55,912 nucleotides of DNA from Gammaproteobacteria bacterium. GTDB lineage: Bacteria > Pseudomonadota > Gammaproteobacteria > Pseudomonadales > Litorivicinaceae. Position 1 is the stretch's first letter. The number at the start of each line of letters is the position of its first letter. Both the position numbers and the translations under genes were made by a program. Shown piece after piece: positions 9,515-18,137 of this stretch. Where the stretch lies: NCBI GenBank assembly GCA_024640985.1, contig JAHEDY010000007.1, positions 1 through 55,912 on the forward strand, given 5' to 3'. The notes under the pieces are model-generated. The model was not told the origin of the DNA and searched no databases. It worked only from the letters and a program-made list of their open reading frames with translations.

Positions 9515-10528
9515 ATGGCTGACAATCCTTGGACGGAGGGCGATAACCCCATGCAGGATCCTCAGAAAAGAGAGGAGAGCGATCGGTTATGGGCGGTTCT
9601 TGAGAAGACGCTGGCGCAATCGACGATCGAGCAGCGTCGCGCTCGACGTTGGGGTATTTTTTTCAAAACGATCACCTTTGGCTACATCATCGGCTTAAGT
9701 CTGTTTTTGATCAATCAAGCCAACCTGCCAGTGGATGGAATGCGTTCAGGGTCGCACACTGCGGTTGTTCCAATCGATGGTGTGATAGCGCCGAGTGAGC
9801 TTGCGAATGCGTTTGATATTCAGCAAAACTTAACGGCAGCATTTGAGGCGCCAGGGTCTAAGGGTGTGATGCTTGAGATCAACTCGCCTGGCGGGAGTCC
9901 TGTGCAGTCCGAGTATGTCTATCGAGCGATTTTGGATTTGAAGGCGCAGTATCCGGGCAAACCGGTGCATGCTGTGATTGGTGATATAGGAGCCAGTGGC
10001 GCCTATTACATTGCCGCTGCCGCCGATACCATTCATGCGGCTCCCGCATCGATTGTGGGTTCCATTGGCGTGGTTTCTTCGGGATTTGGATTTAACGGAC
10101 TGTTGGAGAAGCTTGGTGTGGACCGCCGGGTCATTACGGCTGGTGAAAATAAAGCCATGCTCGATCCGTTCCTGCCAGAATCGTTGGAAGACACTCAGCA
10201 TTTACAAGGCCTTCTGGATGCCACGCATCAGCAATTTATTGCTCGGGTTCGCGAGGGGCGCGGTGAGCGATTAACGCCAGGTGATGAAGACGTCTTTGAC
10301 GGCCGTGTCTGGAGTGGTGAGCAGGCGTTGGTTCTAGGTTTAGTGGACTCATTAGCAGGCCCACTGGAAGTCGCACGCGAATGGATTGGCGCCGAGGAGC
10401 GTATCTATTACACACAAGATGAGCCGCTGCTGAATCAATTCAGCCGTGAATTTGGGTTTGGTGTCGGGACGGCGCTGACATGGCTTGGTCGTCAGGGAAT
10501 ACTGAACCCCTGGTCTCTGAGCCACTGA
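9515..10528 (+). CDS. sppA: Signal peptide peptidase SppA (short, single-domain S49 protease)
   Basis: Membrane serine protease that degrades cleaved signal peptides. The 337-residue length matches the 36-kDa single-domain class rather than the 67-kDa tandem form of E. coli. One transmembrane helix lies at about 46-68. The Ser/Lys dyad is S161 (GASGAYY) and K213 (ENKAMLDPF), spaced as in other single-domain SppA proteins. The ATG at 9515 has an AGAGG site upstream. The 3' end overlaps that of the convergent maf-family gene by 37 bases. Confidence 0.92.
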   Translation: MADNPWTEGDNPMQDPQKREESDRLWAVLEKTLAQSTIEQRRARRWGIFFKTITFGYIIGLSLFLINQANLPVDGMRSGSHTAVVPIDGVIAPSELANAFDIQQNLTAAFEAPGSKGVMLEINSPGGSPVQSEYVYRAILDLKAQYPGKPVHAVIGDIGASGAYYIAAAADTIHAAPASIVGSIGVVSSGFGFNGLLEKLGVDRRVITAGENKAMLDPFLPESLEDTQHLQGLLDATHQQFIARVREGRGERLTPGDEDVFDGRVWSGEQALVLGLVDSLAGPLEVAREWIGAEERIYYTQDEPLLNQFSREFGFGVGTALTWLGRQGILNPWSLSH

Positions 10529-11070
10529 CAGAGCTGAATCAGGGGCAGGCCCTCGAGTGCGGTGGGGTCTTCACTTTTTACCGAACGAAACAGGCTGATT
10601 CCAAGACGTTCGACTTTGAAGCTGCCAGCGCAATCAAGAGGCTCATCAGCGTCGATGTAGCGCACAATTTCGGCGTGGCTGAGCGCTCGAATTGAAACGA
10701 CGACTTCTTCGGTGTGCAGAAGTAGGGGCGTATCGGGTGCGCAGAAGCCGACCGTTGTAAAAAAAGAAACATCCTTCCCTGATAGCCGATGCAGCATGTC
10801 AACTGCGCGATCTTTGCTTTGCGGTTTCCCAAGAATTTCACCGGTGCAATCGGCTGATTGGTCAGTGCTGATCACGCAAGCGGTTGGATAGTGCCTAGCG
10901 ATTGTCTGGGCTTTGGCGCTGGCTAGACGGATCGTGAGCGCCCGTGCTGACTCTGATTGCGTGGGTGTTTCGTCGACAAATGGTGCGTGAGCGAAAAACG
11001 GAAGACCCAGTCTTTTCAAGATGTTTTTCTTGTATGGGCTTTCACTGGCTAGGATTAGTTGTTGATTCAT
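10492..11070 (-). CDS. yceF: Maf-family nucleoside triphosphate pyrophosphatase (YceF-like)
   Basis: House-cleaning pyrophosphatase of the Maf family; the YceF subgroup hydrolyses 7-methyl-GTP. The 192-residue protein shows ASESPYKKNIL near the N terminus, VDETP, and STDQSADCTGEILGKP, which fit the YceF pattern better than the dTTP/UTP-specific YhdE pattern. The neighbourhood (sppA on one side, yceD-rpmF on the other) is the usual yceF location. It is convergent with sppA and their coding ends overlap. Confidence 0.88.
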   Translation of the reverse strand: MNQQLILASESPYKKNILKRLGLPFFAHAPFVDETPTQSESARALTIRLASAKAQTIARHYPTACVISTDQSADCTGEILGKPQSKDRAVDMLHRLSGKDVSFFTTVGFCAPDTPLLLHTEEVVVSIRALSHAEIVRYIDADEPLDCAGSFKVERLGISLFRSVKSEDPTALEGLPLIQLCQWLRDQGFSIP

Positions 11071-11094
11071 CGTTGTATTTCAGCGCTTTAGTCT

Positions 11095-11123
11095 TTGACA
11101 GCAGGTCGATGCATCACTAAAAT
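11095..11123 (+). promoter_or_regulatory. Near-consensus sigma-70 promoter of the yceD-rpmF-fab operon
   Basis: TTGACA at 11095-11100 and TAAAAT at 11118-11123 are separated by 17 bases, making this the best promoter match seen in the window. Transcription would start around 11130-11131, only two or three bases before the yceD ATG at 11133, so the message may be leaderless. Confidence 0.75.
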
Positions 11124-11132
11124 CCCCCGCCT

Positions 11133-11645
11133 ATGTTTTCAGACACCCTACCTGAGCACCTGAACGCGAATCGCTTCATCGATGCGAAGGAGGAGATATC
11201 TGGTCCTCTCGAGCCTCAACATTACAAGAGGTTCTCAGAGATGGCGACCTTATTGCCCGGCGGAAAGGCTAAGGTTCGCGGATCCAGGGATCCTTTTGGA
11301 CCAAGGGTGGTGTCTGGGGAGCTTCAATGTGAGGCGCACATGACTTGCCAGCGGTGTCTGCAGCCGGTCACTGTGAGGCTTGAGGGTTCAGTTCGCTGGG
11401 GGCTTGTTTTTTCGGAAACAGAAATGCAAAGCCTCGATAAGCAATTAGATCCGATCCTGATCGAAGAGGGGCAGCTCCTTTTGAGACAGGCGATTGAAGA
11501 TGAATTAGTTTTGTTGTTGCCGATCATGCCGATGCATGACTCGTGCGACAACGGATGGACACCGGATCCGGAACCCGGCGATGTTTCGGAAAAAGAGAGC
11601 CCGTTTGCGGTGCTCGCTTCGTTAAAGAATGAACAGGGATCCTGA
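11133..11645 (+). CDS. yceD: YceD/DUF177 family rRNA accumulation protein
   Basis: YceD proteins are needed for normal 23S rRNA accumulation and lie upstream of rpmF in most bacteria. The 170-residue product carries the family centre MTCQRCLQPV, an acidic middle region, and the C-terminal PFAVLASLK motif. The ATG at 11133 fits the family N terminus (LPEHLNANRFIDAKEEISG-type) but has no ribosome-binding site, and the predicted transcription start is almost at the ATG. It is the first gene of the fatty acid synthesis operon. Confidence 0.9.
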   Translation: MFSDTLPEHLNANRFIDAKEEISGPLEPQHYKRFSEMATLLPGGKAKVRGSRDPFGPRVVSGELQCEAHMTCQRCLQPVTVRLEGSVRWGLVFSETEMQSLDKQLDPILIEEGQLLLRQAIEDELVLLLPIMPMHDSCDNGWTPDPEPGDVSEKESPFAVLASLKNEQGS

Positions 11646-11657
11646 AGGGAGATCATC

Positions 11658-11858
11658 ATGGCCGTTCAACAGAACAAAAAATCACGTTCACGCCGCGGTA
11701 TGCGTCGTGCGCACGACGCACTATCGGGTCCGACCCTGACGACTGACGCGATGACTGGCGAAGTTCATCGTCGTCATCACATCAGCCCTGATGGGTTTTA
11801 TCGTGGGCGTCAAGTTGTGACGCCACGTCAAGAAGAAGTTGCAGAAGACGACGAATAG
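11658..11858 (+). CDS. rpmF: Ribosomal protein bL32
   Basis: A 66-residue large-subunit protein. It begins [20 protein letters not shown], the conserved L32 start, and keeps the C-terminal [14 protein letters not shown] segment. No CxxC zinc motifs are present, as in the zinc-free gammaproteobacterial form. It sits 12 bases after yceD, with GGGAG upstream of the ATG. fabD starts three bases after its stop; plsX and fabH, often placed here, are missing. Confidence 0.97.
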   Translation: MAVQQNKKSRSRRGMRRAHDALSGPTLTTDAMTGEVHRRHHISPDGFYRGRQVVTPRQEEVAEDDE

Positions 11859-11861
11859 TCG

Positions 11862-12803
11862 ATGGCTTTTGCAGCCCTGTTTCCGGGACAGGGGTCTCAG
11901 GCAGTCGGCATGTTGGCCGACTTCGAGGACGACTGTCCGGAAATTCAAGCGACCTTCACGGAAGCTTCTGATGCGCTTGGTTACGATCTCTGGACCTTAT
12001 CTCAGGACGGTCCGGCCGAGCAATTGTCTCTGACTGAAATCACCCAGCCGCTTCTGCTCACAGCCGGAGTCGCCTTGTATCGTGCGTGGACGGCGGCCCG
12101 AGGAACTGACGCTTCCTTCATGGCCGGACACAGCTTGGGCGAGTACACCGCGTTAACGGCGGCCGGTAGTTTGCAATTGGCCGATGCCGTACGATTGGTT
12201 CGCTCCCGCGGCCAATTTATGCAGGAGGCTGTGCCAAAAGGTGTTGGTGCGATGGCGGCAGTGATCGGCTTGGATGATGCGACGATTGAATCCGTCTGTG
12301 CCGAGGTTGCATCAGAAACTGGACTCGTGATTGAACCGGTGAACTACAATGCCCCCGGGCAGTTAGTGATCGCAGGTCATGCGCAGGCGATTGACGCGTC
12401 GCTTCCTCGATTAAAAGAGGCGGGTGCCAAGCGTGCGCTGCCACTTCCCGTCAGCGCGCCGTTTCATTGTGCGTTGATGAAACCAGCCGCTGAACGTCTG
12501 CAAGAGGAGCTGAATGCGATTGTTGTGCAAACGCCCTCAATCCCAGTGATTCAGAATGTCAGTATCGCACCAGAGACCGATGTTCAAGTCATCCGAGAAC
12601 AACTCATTGCACAAACATTCTCGCCAGTTCGATGGACGCAAACAGTTCGCAAGTTCACGGATCTGGGAGTACAGGTCGCTGCGGAATTTGGTCCAGGTGC
12701 TGTCTTGTGCGGACTCGCAAAACGGATTCAGACAGATGCTCAACACTTTCCGTTAGGAACACATGAGCTCTTTAGCAAAGCATTACAGGAAATCAACGGA
12801 TGA
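11862..12803 (+). CDS. fabD: Malonyl-CoA:ACP transacylase FabD
   Basis: Transfers malonyl from CoA to ACP for fatty acid elongation. The 313-residue protein has the FPGQGSQ N-terminal motif, the nucleophile S91 in GHSLGEY, and a later catalytic His in the SAPFHCALM segment. The start is close behind the rpmF stop. The 3' end overlaps fabG by ATGA. Confidence 0.97.
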   Translation: MAFAALFPGQGSQAVGMLADFEDDCPEIQATFTEASDALGYDLWTLSQDGPAEQLSLTEITQPLLLTAGVALYRAWTAARGTDASFMAGHSLGEYTALTAAGSLQLADAVRLVRSRGQFMQEAVPKGVGAMAAVIGLDDATIESVCAEVASETGLVIEPVNYNAPGQLVIAGHAQAIDASLPRLKEAGAKRALPLPVSAPFHCALMKPAAERLQEELNAIVVQTPSIPVIQNVSIAPETDVQVIREQLIAQTFSPVRWTQTVRKFTDLGVQVAAEFGPGAVLCGLAKRIQTDAQHFPLGTHELFSKALQEING

Positions 12804-13522
12804 CGGTTGCATTAGTCACAGGCGCGAGCCGCGGAATTGGGCAGGCCATTTCAGAACGTCTTGTTAAACAAGGTTTTTACGTGATTGGGACAGCCACTTC
12901 TGAGGCAGGAGCTCAGGCGATCTCAGAGCGTTTGGGGTCCGCGGGCGAAGGTCGAGTGTTGAATGTGACAGACCCGGCGATGGTTAGCGATTTGGCGAAA
13001 TCATTGGCCGAGTCGGATCAAAGTCCATTGGTCTTAGTGAATAACGCGGGGATCACGAAAGATACGCTGATGTTGCGGATGAAGCCCGAGGATTGGCAAT
13101 CGGTCATTGACACCAATTTGACCTCGATCTTCACTGTCGTCTCGGCCTTCATTAAGCCGATGACTAAAGCGCGTACCGGACGAATCATCAATATCAGTTC
13201 TGTGGTTGGCTCGATGGGTAACGCAGGACAAGTCAATTACGCGGCCGCTAAAGCAGGCCTTGAAGGAATGACGCGTGCGATGGCACGAGAATTTGGAAGT
13301 CGGGCGATTACAGTCAATGCGGTCGCTCCCGGTTTTATTGAAACAGATATGACACATGTGCTTCCTGAAGCTCAGAAAGAAGCACTTTTGTCACAGGTTC
13401 CGCTGGGCCGTTTAGGTTCGGCAGAAGAGGTTGCTGGAACCGTCGCTTTCCTCGCTAGTGAAGAGGCAAGTTACGTCACCGGCACTACGTTACACGTCAA
13501 CGGCGGCATGTATATGGCCTAA
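12800..13522 (+). CDS. fabG: 3-oxoacyl-ACP reductase FabG
   Basis: NADPH-dependent short-chain dehydrogenase that reduces beta-ketoacyl-ACP. The 240-residue protein has the cofactor loop TGASRGIG (7-14), NNAG at 81-84, and the catalytic triad S134, Y147, K151. It ends with the family motif TGTTLHVNGGMYM. It overlaps fabD by four bases. A 9-bp inverted repeat begins three bases after its stop. Confidence 0.97.
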   Translation: MTVALVTGASRGIGQAISERLVKQGFYVIGTATSEAGAQAISERLGSAGEGRVLNVTDPAMVSDLAKSLAESDQSPLVLVNNAGITKDTLMLRMKPEDWQSVIDTNLTSIFTVVSAFIKPMTKARTGRIINISSVVGSMGNAGQVNYAAAKAGLEGMTRAMAREFGSRAITVNAVAPGFIETDMTHVLPEAQKEALLSQVPLGRLGSAEEVAGTVAFLASEEASYVTGTTLHVNGGMYMA

Positions 13523-13524
13523 GT

Positions 13525-13560
13525 CTGATGTTCTGGTGCTTGTAATATTTCGAACATCAG
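13525..13560 (+). repeat. 9-bp perfect inverted repeat between fabG and acpP
   Basis: CTGATGTTC (13525-13533) and GAACATCAG (13552-13560) are perfect inverse copies separated by 18 bases. The repeat lies immediately after fabG and 57 bases before acpP. It could be an RNA stem-loop that protects or separates the acpP message, or a protein-binding site for an acpP promoter. No T-run follows, so it is not a typical terminator. Confidence 0.5.
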
Positions 13561-13616
13561 TAATAATGACGCCACGTCGTACAGTGGCAGCAACATCATT
13601 AGGAGTATTCTGAACG

Positions 13617-13850
13617 ATGAGTAATATCGAAGAACGCGTCAAGAAAATTGTTTGTGAACAACTTGGCGTCAAGGAAGAAGAAGTCACCACCGAATCTTCG
13701 TTTGTTAATGACCTGGGTGCTGATTCACTGGACACAGTTGAATTGGTGATGGCTTTGGAAGAGGAATTCGAAACCGAAATTCCTGATGAAGAAGCTGAAA
13801 AGATCACCACAGTTCAGCAAGCAATTGCATACATCGAAGCAAATCTTTAA
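13617..13850 (+). CDS. acpP: Acyl carrier protein
   Basis: A 77-residue acidic carrier protein for acyl chains. The phosphopantetheine serine is S37 in GADSLD. The sequence is typical along its whole length, with a slightly basic N-terminal region ([13 protein letters not shown]). AGGAG lies 11 bases upstream of the ATG, longer than ideal. It is followed by a rho-independent terminator before fabF, which would set a high acpP to fabF ratio. Confidence 0.98.
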   Translation: MSNIEERVKKIVCEQLGVKEEEVTTESSFVNDLGADSLDTVELVMALEEEFETEIPDEEAEKITTVQQAIAYIEANL

Positions 13851-13880
13851 TCAGGATTTGTCATCGACGTATAACTAGCG

Positions 13881-13907
13881 AAAAGCCGCGTTCTGCGCGG
13901 CTTTTTT
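13881..13907 (+). terminator. Rho-independent terminator between acpP and fabF
   Basis: AAAAGCCGCG-TTCT-GCGCGGC followed by six T residues: a GC-rich stem with a short loop and a T-run, 30 bases after the acpP stop. It likely acts as a partial terminator, since fabF follows only 25 bases later without an obvious promoter. Confidence 0.8.
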
Positions 13908-13931
13908 GCGTCGAGCATTGAGAGAGAAACT

Positions 13932-15170
13932 ATGTCAAAGCGTCGTGTTGTAGTCACAGGCTTAGGAATGTTGAGTCCGTGTGGCGTCACCGTCGAAGAG
14001 TCATGGAAGGCGATTCTAAGTGGGCAGAGCGGGATTTCTGCGATTACTGAATTCGACACCTCGGATTATCCAACCAAATTTGCAGGGTTGGTTCCTGAAT
14101 TTGATTTAGAAACCTACATGTCGGTGAAAGATGCGCGCAAGATGGATCCGTTTATTCAATACGGAATGGTCAGCGCGATTCAGGCCGTTGAGCAATCAGG
14201 CTTAATGGACTCAACCTTTGATCCGACGCGCGTGGGTGTTTCAATCGGCTCAGGGATCGGTGGGTTAACACTCATTGAAAACACCACCCTGCTGTTGAAC
14301 GAACGCGGTCCACGGAAGGTCTCACCATTTTTTGTCCCCGGCTCGATCATCAATATGATCGCAGGCAACCTCGCCATTAAGTACGGCTTCCAAGGGCCTA
14401 ACATCGCGATCACCACTGCCTGCACCACGTCCACGCACTGCATCGGTTTTGGCGCGCGGATGATTGCCTATGGCGATGCGGATATTGTCATCGCCGGTGG
14501 GGCTGAGAAGGCATCGACCCCCTTGGGAATTGCTGGTTTCTCTGCAGCACGCGCACTATCGACTCGGAATGATGACCCACAAGCAGCCAGTCGTCCTTGG
14601 GATAAAGACAGAGATGGGTTCGTCTTAGCCGACGGTGCCGCGACCATGGTGCTTGAAGACTACGAGTCTGCAAAAGCGCGTGGCGCTAACATTCTTGCTG
14701 AACTTGTCGGATTTGGGATGAGTGACGATGCGCATCACATGACGGCTCCGTCTGAAGACGGACGCGGTGCTCGTGCTGCGATGGTCAATGCCCTGAAAGA
14801 TGCAGGGCTCGGAGCCGACGAGGTCAATTATGTGAATGCGCATGGCACGTCAACACCGTTGGGCGATGTCGCTGAATCTCAGGCAGTTGAAACCTTGATG
14901 GGAGCGCATGCGGCCAAAGTGGCTGTGAGTTCCACCAAGTCCATGACCGGCCATGCGCTAGGTGCAGCCGGTGCGCTTGAGGCGTGTTTCAGCGTACTGG
15001 CAATTCGTGATCAAGTGTTGCCTCCAACCATTAATCTCGACGAGGTTGATGACGGGTGTCGGTTGGATTATGTGCCGAATACTGCGCGTGAAGCCGTGAT
15101 CGATGTGGCGCTGTCCAACAGCTTTGGCTTTGGTGGCACCAACGGAACTTTGATCTTTAAGCGGGTGTGA
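13932..15170 (+). CDS. fabF: 3-oxoacyl-ACP synthase II FabF
   Basis: Condensing enzyme of fatty acid elongation. The 412-residue thiolase-fold protein has nucleophile C164 (TTACTTSTH), the [11 protein letters not shown] segment with the first catalytic His, and the [12 protein letters not shown] segment with the second. The C-terminal [10 protein letters not shown] motif is intact. It follows the acpP terminator and overlaps mltG by one base (TGATG). Confidence 0.97.
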   Translation: MSKRRVVVTGLGMLSPCGVTVEESWKAILSGQSGISAITEFDTSDYPTKFAGLVPEFDLETYMSVKDARKMDPFIQYGMVSAIQAVEQSGLMDSTFDPTRVGVSIGSGIGGLTLIENTTLLLNERGPRKVSPFFVPGSIINMIAGNLAIKYGFQGPNIAITTACTTSTHCIGFGARMIAYGDADIVIAGGAEKASTPLGIAGFSAARALSTRNDDPQAASRPWDKDRDGFVLADGAATMVLEDYESAKARGANILAELVGFGMSDDAHHMTAPSEDGRGARAAMVNALKDAGLGADEVNYVNAHGTSTPLGDVAESQAVETLMGAHAAKVAVSSTKSMTGHALGAAGALEACFSVLAIRDQVLPPTINLDEVDDGCRLDYVPNTAREAVIDVALSNSFGFGGTNGTLIFKRV

Positions 15171-16153
15171 TGCCTGCTTTGGTCCGACTTGGACTCGCTG
15201 GTCTGTTTGCGATCAGTTGTCTGGTGGTTATCAGCCGGCTTTGGCTGGAATCACTTCAAACTCACCCGGTGGCTCTGACCAAGCTGACGGTCCCCGCGGG
15301 CTCTGCGGCCAGTGACGTTTTGAAAGCAATTGATCCGACACTGTCTGCCCGCGAACGTGCGCTTGTGTTCTCACTGTATCCCCAATTCACTCATCTTCAG
15401 CAGGGAAACTATGCGTTTACTGCCGGCACGACTGTCTTGTCGGCATTGTCGAAGATCCATCGTGGTGAGGCGATTGTGGAACGGTTGACCATTCCTGAGG
15501 GGATTACAGCGGACGAATTGTTTGCCCGGGTGTCGGATCATCCTGCATTAGTTGGTGTGCTCACAGTGGAGAATGATCGGTGGCTGCCTCTTGGTCGTAA
15601 TTGGATCTCGCACGAAGGGGCGTTTCTGGCTGAGACCTATTTATGGCAACAAGAATTATCGAAAGATGCGCTGCTTGAAAAGGCGCACTTGAGTTTGCTC
15701 GACGCCTTGGAGGCAGCCTGGACTGCAGCCGATCCGATTGTTCATTCGATTTTGCAATCACCCTATGAATTGTTGATCCTGGCTTCGATTGTGGAAAAAG
15801 AAACAGCCTTGGCAGTTGAACGTCCGCGAATCGCTGGAGTCTTTCTGGAGCGGTTGAAGCGAAAGATGCGATTACAGACAGATCCAACGGTGATTTATGG
15901 TCTTGGCGAACGATTTGACGGTAATTTGACCCGTAAGCACCTGAGGGAAAAAACAGCCTATAACACCTACCGGATTGATGGTTTACCACCGACGCCCATC
16001 GCACTGGTCGGTCCGGATGCATTGGATGCGGTTGCCCATCCTGAAATGACCGGAGAGTTATATTTCGTTGCCGATGGACGCGGTGGGCACGTGTTTTCGC
16101 GTACTCTAGAGGCACATAATGCCAATGTTCGGAAATATCAGTTGAAGCAATGA
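15170..16153 (+). CDS. mltG: Endolytic peptidoglycan transglycosylase MltG
   Basis: Inner-membrane lytic transglycosylase that cuts nascent glycan strands. The 327-residue protein has one N-terminal transmembrane helix (about 5-25), a LysM-like region, and the YceG catalytic domain with the probable catalytic E209 in ASIVEKETA. An [13 protein letters not shown] segment typical of the family follows. The ATG overlapping the fabF stop (TGATG) is preferred to the GTG one codon earlier. The usual pabC gene before mltG is not present here. Confidence 0.93.
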   Translation: MPALVRLGLAGLFAISCLVVISRLWLESLQTHPVALTKLTVPAGSAASDVLKAIDPTLSARERALVFSLYPQFTHLQQGNYAFTAGTTVLSALSKIHRGEAIVERLTIPEGITADELFARVSDHPALVGVLTVENDRWLPLGRNWISHEGAFLAETYLWQQELSKDALLEKAHLSLLDALEAAWTAADPIVHSILQSPYELLILASIVEKETALAVERPRIAGVFLERLKRKMRLQTDPTVIYGLGERFDGNLTRKHLREKTAYNTYRIDGLPPTPIALVGPDALDAVAHPEMTGELYFVADGRGGHVFSRTLEAHNANVRKYQLKQ

Positions 16154-16797
16154 CCCACCGGAAAGCACAGTTTATTACTCTTGAAGGCGTTGAAGGTGCT
16201 GGAAAAAGTACTCAGAAAGAGGCGTTATGCCGTCTACTTGAGGCGAACAACATCGCCTACATTGAAACTCGAGAGCCCGGTGGAACACCTTATGCTGAGT
16301 CGATTCGTGAGCTGTTGTTGAATCATTCAGATGAAGCTCCCTGTGCGAAAACAGAATTGTTACTGATGTTTGCCGCTCGATCGCAGCATTTGGAGCACAC
16401 GATTCTTCCTGCGCTCTTGAAGGGTCTTTGGGTGGTCTGTGACCGCTTTACCGATGCCACTTATGCGTATCAAGGGGGTGGACGTGAGCTTCCGATGGAC
16501 TGGATTAAAACATTGGAGACGTTGGTACAGGGTGACTATCGGCCGGATTTGACTTTGGTGTTTGATGTGCCTGTTGACATTGGACTCGCTCGTGCCGGAC
16601 GACGTGGCGCTTTGGACCGGATTGAGTCGGAAGATATTGCGTTCTTTGAGCGTGTTCGCACAACCTATCAACAGATTGCGGCCCGTGATACTGAGCGTGT
16701 TTTGATGCTTGAAGCAACAGCCGACGCAGATCATGTAACCCAGGCGATGTACCAAATGTTAAGCGCGCGTTGGGGATTGTCATGCCTCCCTGGCTAG
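16150..16797 (+). CDS. tmk: Thymidylate kinase
   Basis: Phosphorylates dTMP to dTDP. The 215-residue protein has P-loop GVEGAGKST (13-21), a [15 protein letters not shown] segment for substrate binding and a LID segment ([10 protein letters not shown]) rich in arginine, as in the E. coli type. It overlaps mltG by ATGA. Its 3' end overlaps holB by 16 bases. Confidence 0.96.
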   Translation: MTHRKAQFITLEGVEGAGKSTQKEALCRLLEANNIAYIETREPGGTPYAESIRELLLNHSDEAPCAKTELLLMFAARSQHLEHTILPALLKGLWVVCDRFTDATYAYQGGGRELPMDWIKTLETLVQGDYRPDLTLVFDVPVDIGLARAGRRGALDRIESEDIAFFERVRTTYQQIAARDTERVLMLEATADADHVTQAMYQMLSARWGLSCLPG

Positions 16798-17729
16798 CCT
16801 CATCTTGGCAATTGATTATCGAAGGATTGGACTCGAAAGCATCTCCTCATGCGTGGTGCATTGTGCATCCGCCCGGTGTGCCTGCGTCTGAATTAAGCGA
16901 TCACTTAGTTCGTGTGTTGTTGTGTCAGGATCCGGTGAATGAGGAGCCTTGCGGAGACTGTGTGTCTTGTCGGATGCGGGACACCCATCCTGATGTGCTC
17001 AGATTAGAACCTGAAGGCGCAGCGGGGATGATCAAGGTGGACGCCGTCCGTGATGCTATTGAAGTCGCGTATACCACGGCATCTATGGGTGGTCGTCGTG
17101 TTGTGTTAGTCAGGCCTGCCGATTGCTTGAATCAGGCATCGAGCAATGCACTTCTTAAGATTGTTGAAGAGCCGCCATCAGGGACTGTCTTTGTGTTTCA
17201 AACGGCATTGCCCGGTAAGCTCCTGCCGACGCTCGTTAGTCGTCTTCGAATGGTCAAAGTCCCGATGCCTTCTGCAGAGTTATTTGCGAAGACGGTGCAA
17301 TCGTTAGGCATCACGGCGCAACAGGTACAGCTGGCGAGTGCGTTATTGGCTGAGCCTTTAGCGCCTCAAACAGATCCTGATCGATTCGCATTAGCCAATG
17401 ATGTGTTTCAGGCGTTGGTCCGGATTCGTGGTGGAGCGGATGCTCAGATGGCGGTGAAGTCATTTTCTAAGGCTGATGCGCTGGTCGCCTCGACGGTGAT
17501 GGAACGGGTGTGTGAGCACCTGATTCGTGCGCACTACGACCGTGTTGACAATGCAGTGACCGATATCTTGAAGGCGCCTTATCCTGCTGTGCCCTTGTTA
17601 TTTCAGTTCAAAGAACGGATTGCCGAGGTGAAAAAGCAGGCACAGGCCGGCATTGCTGTGAATGCAGGTTTGGCTCTTGGTTCGCTATTTGCCGCCTGGG
17701 GGTTTATTTGGACAAGAGTCCAAGTCTGA
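16782..17729 (+). CDS. holB: DNA polymerase III delta' subunit HolB
   Basis: Clamp-loader subunit that stacks next to the gamma/tau subunits. The 315-residue protein has the zinc module C48, C57, C60, C63 with the same spacing as E. coli delta', and the [11 protein letters not shown] motif. The sensor/arginine-finger motif SRC reads SRL here, so Arg is kept but Cys is replaced. The ATG at 16782 (MPPWL) is chosen over the TTG at 16770, as it gives the usual short lead before the first helix. Confidence 0.92.
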   Translation: MPPWLASSWQLIIEGLDSKASPHAWCIVHPPGVPASELSDHLVRVLLCQDPVNEEPCGDCVSCRMRDTHPDVLRLEPEGAAGMIKVDAVRDAIEVAYTTASMGGRRVVLVRPADCLNQASSNALLKIVEEPPSGTVFVFQTALPGKLLPTLVSRLRMVKVPMPSAELFAKTVQSLGITAQQVQLASALLAEPLAPQTDPDRFALANDVFQALVRIRGGADAQMAVKSFSKADALVASTVMERVCEHLIRAHYDRVDNAVTDILKAPYPAVPLLFQFKERIAEVKKQAQAGIAVNAGLALGSLFAAWGFIWTRVQV

Positions 17730-17762
17730 ATTCTTTCGAGGTCAGTCGGCTAAGCTTTCGGC

Positions 17763-18137
17763 ATGGAGCTTTCGTTATGTATTCCCTCTGCTGAAGATCT
17801 TGCCAGATATGTGCTTGGCTTTGGCTTGCGACCTGCACTGTTTATTCCGGGTCAGTTTGATGCATCCATTGTCGGTGGTGTTCATCCCTTAGAGATTCGA
17901 GTGGACGGTATGTTGGTGATTCACACGCAGGTACGGATTTTCTTCATTGCGCCTGCTGGCGTGATCGAGCCTTTTGTCCCTGGAATTGGTGCATCGTTGG
18001 TGTTGGATCATGCTGAGTTCTTCGCCCAGATCAGACTCCACTGTGAGCGCAATCCTCAAATTGCTGGCACATCGCTGTTACAATGCTCACCGGAGGAAAT
18101 TCATGATCGATTCACATTGTCATCTCGACTGTATTGA
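17763..18137 (+). CDS. pilZ: Divergent PilZ-domain protein
   Basis: A 124-residue protein in the position of pilZ between holB and tatD. Two segments fit the PilZ pattern of type IV pilus biogenesis proteins: GLRPALFIPG near the start and IHTQVRIFFIAPAG followed by PGIGASLVL. The RxxxR motif needed for c-di-GMP binding is not visible, as is also the case for P. aeruginosa PilZ. No ribosome-binding site is seen before the ATG at 17763. The last 35 bases overlap tatD. The family call rests mostly on context and two weak motifs. Confidence 0.65.
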   Translation: MELSLCIPSAEDLARYVLGFGLRPALFIPGQFDASIVGGVHPLEIRVDGMLVIHTQVRIFFIAPAGVIEPFVPGIGASLVLDHAEFFAQIRLHCERNPQIAGTSLLQCSPEEIHDRFTLSSRLY

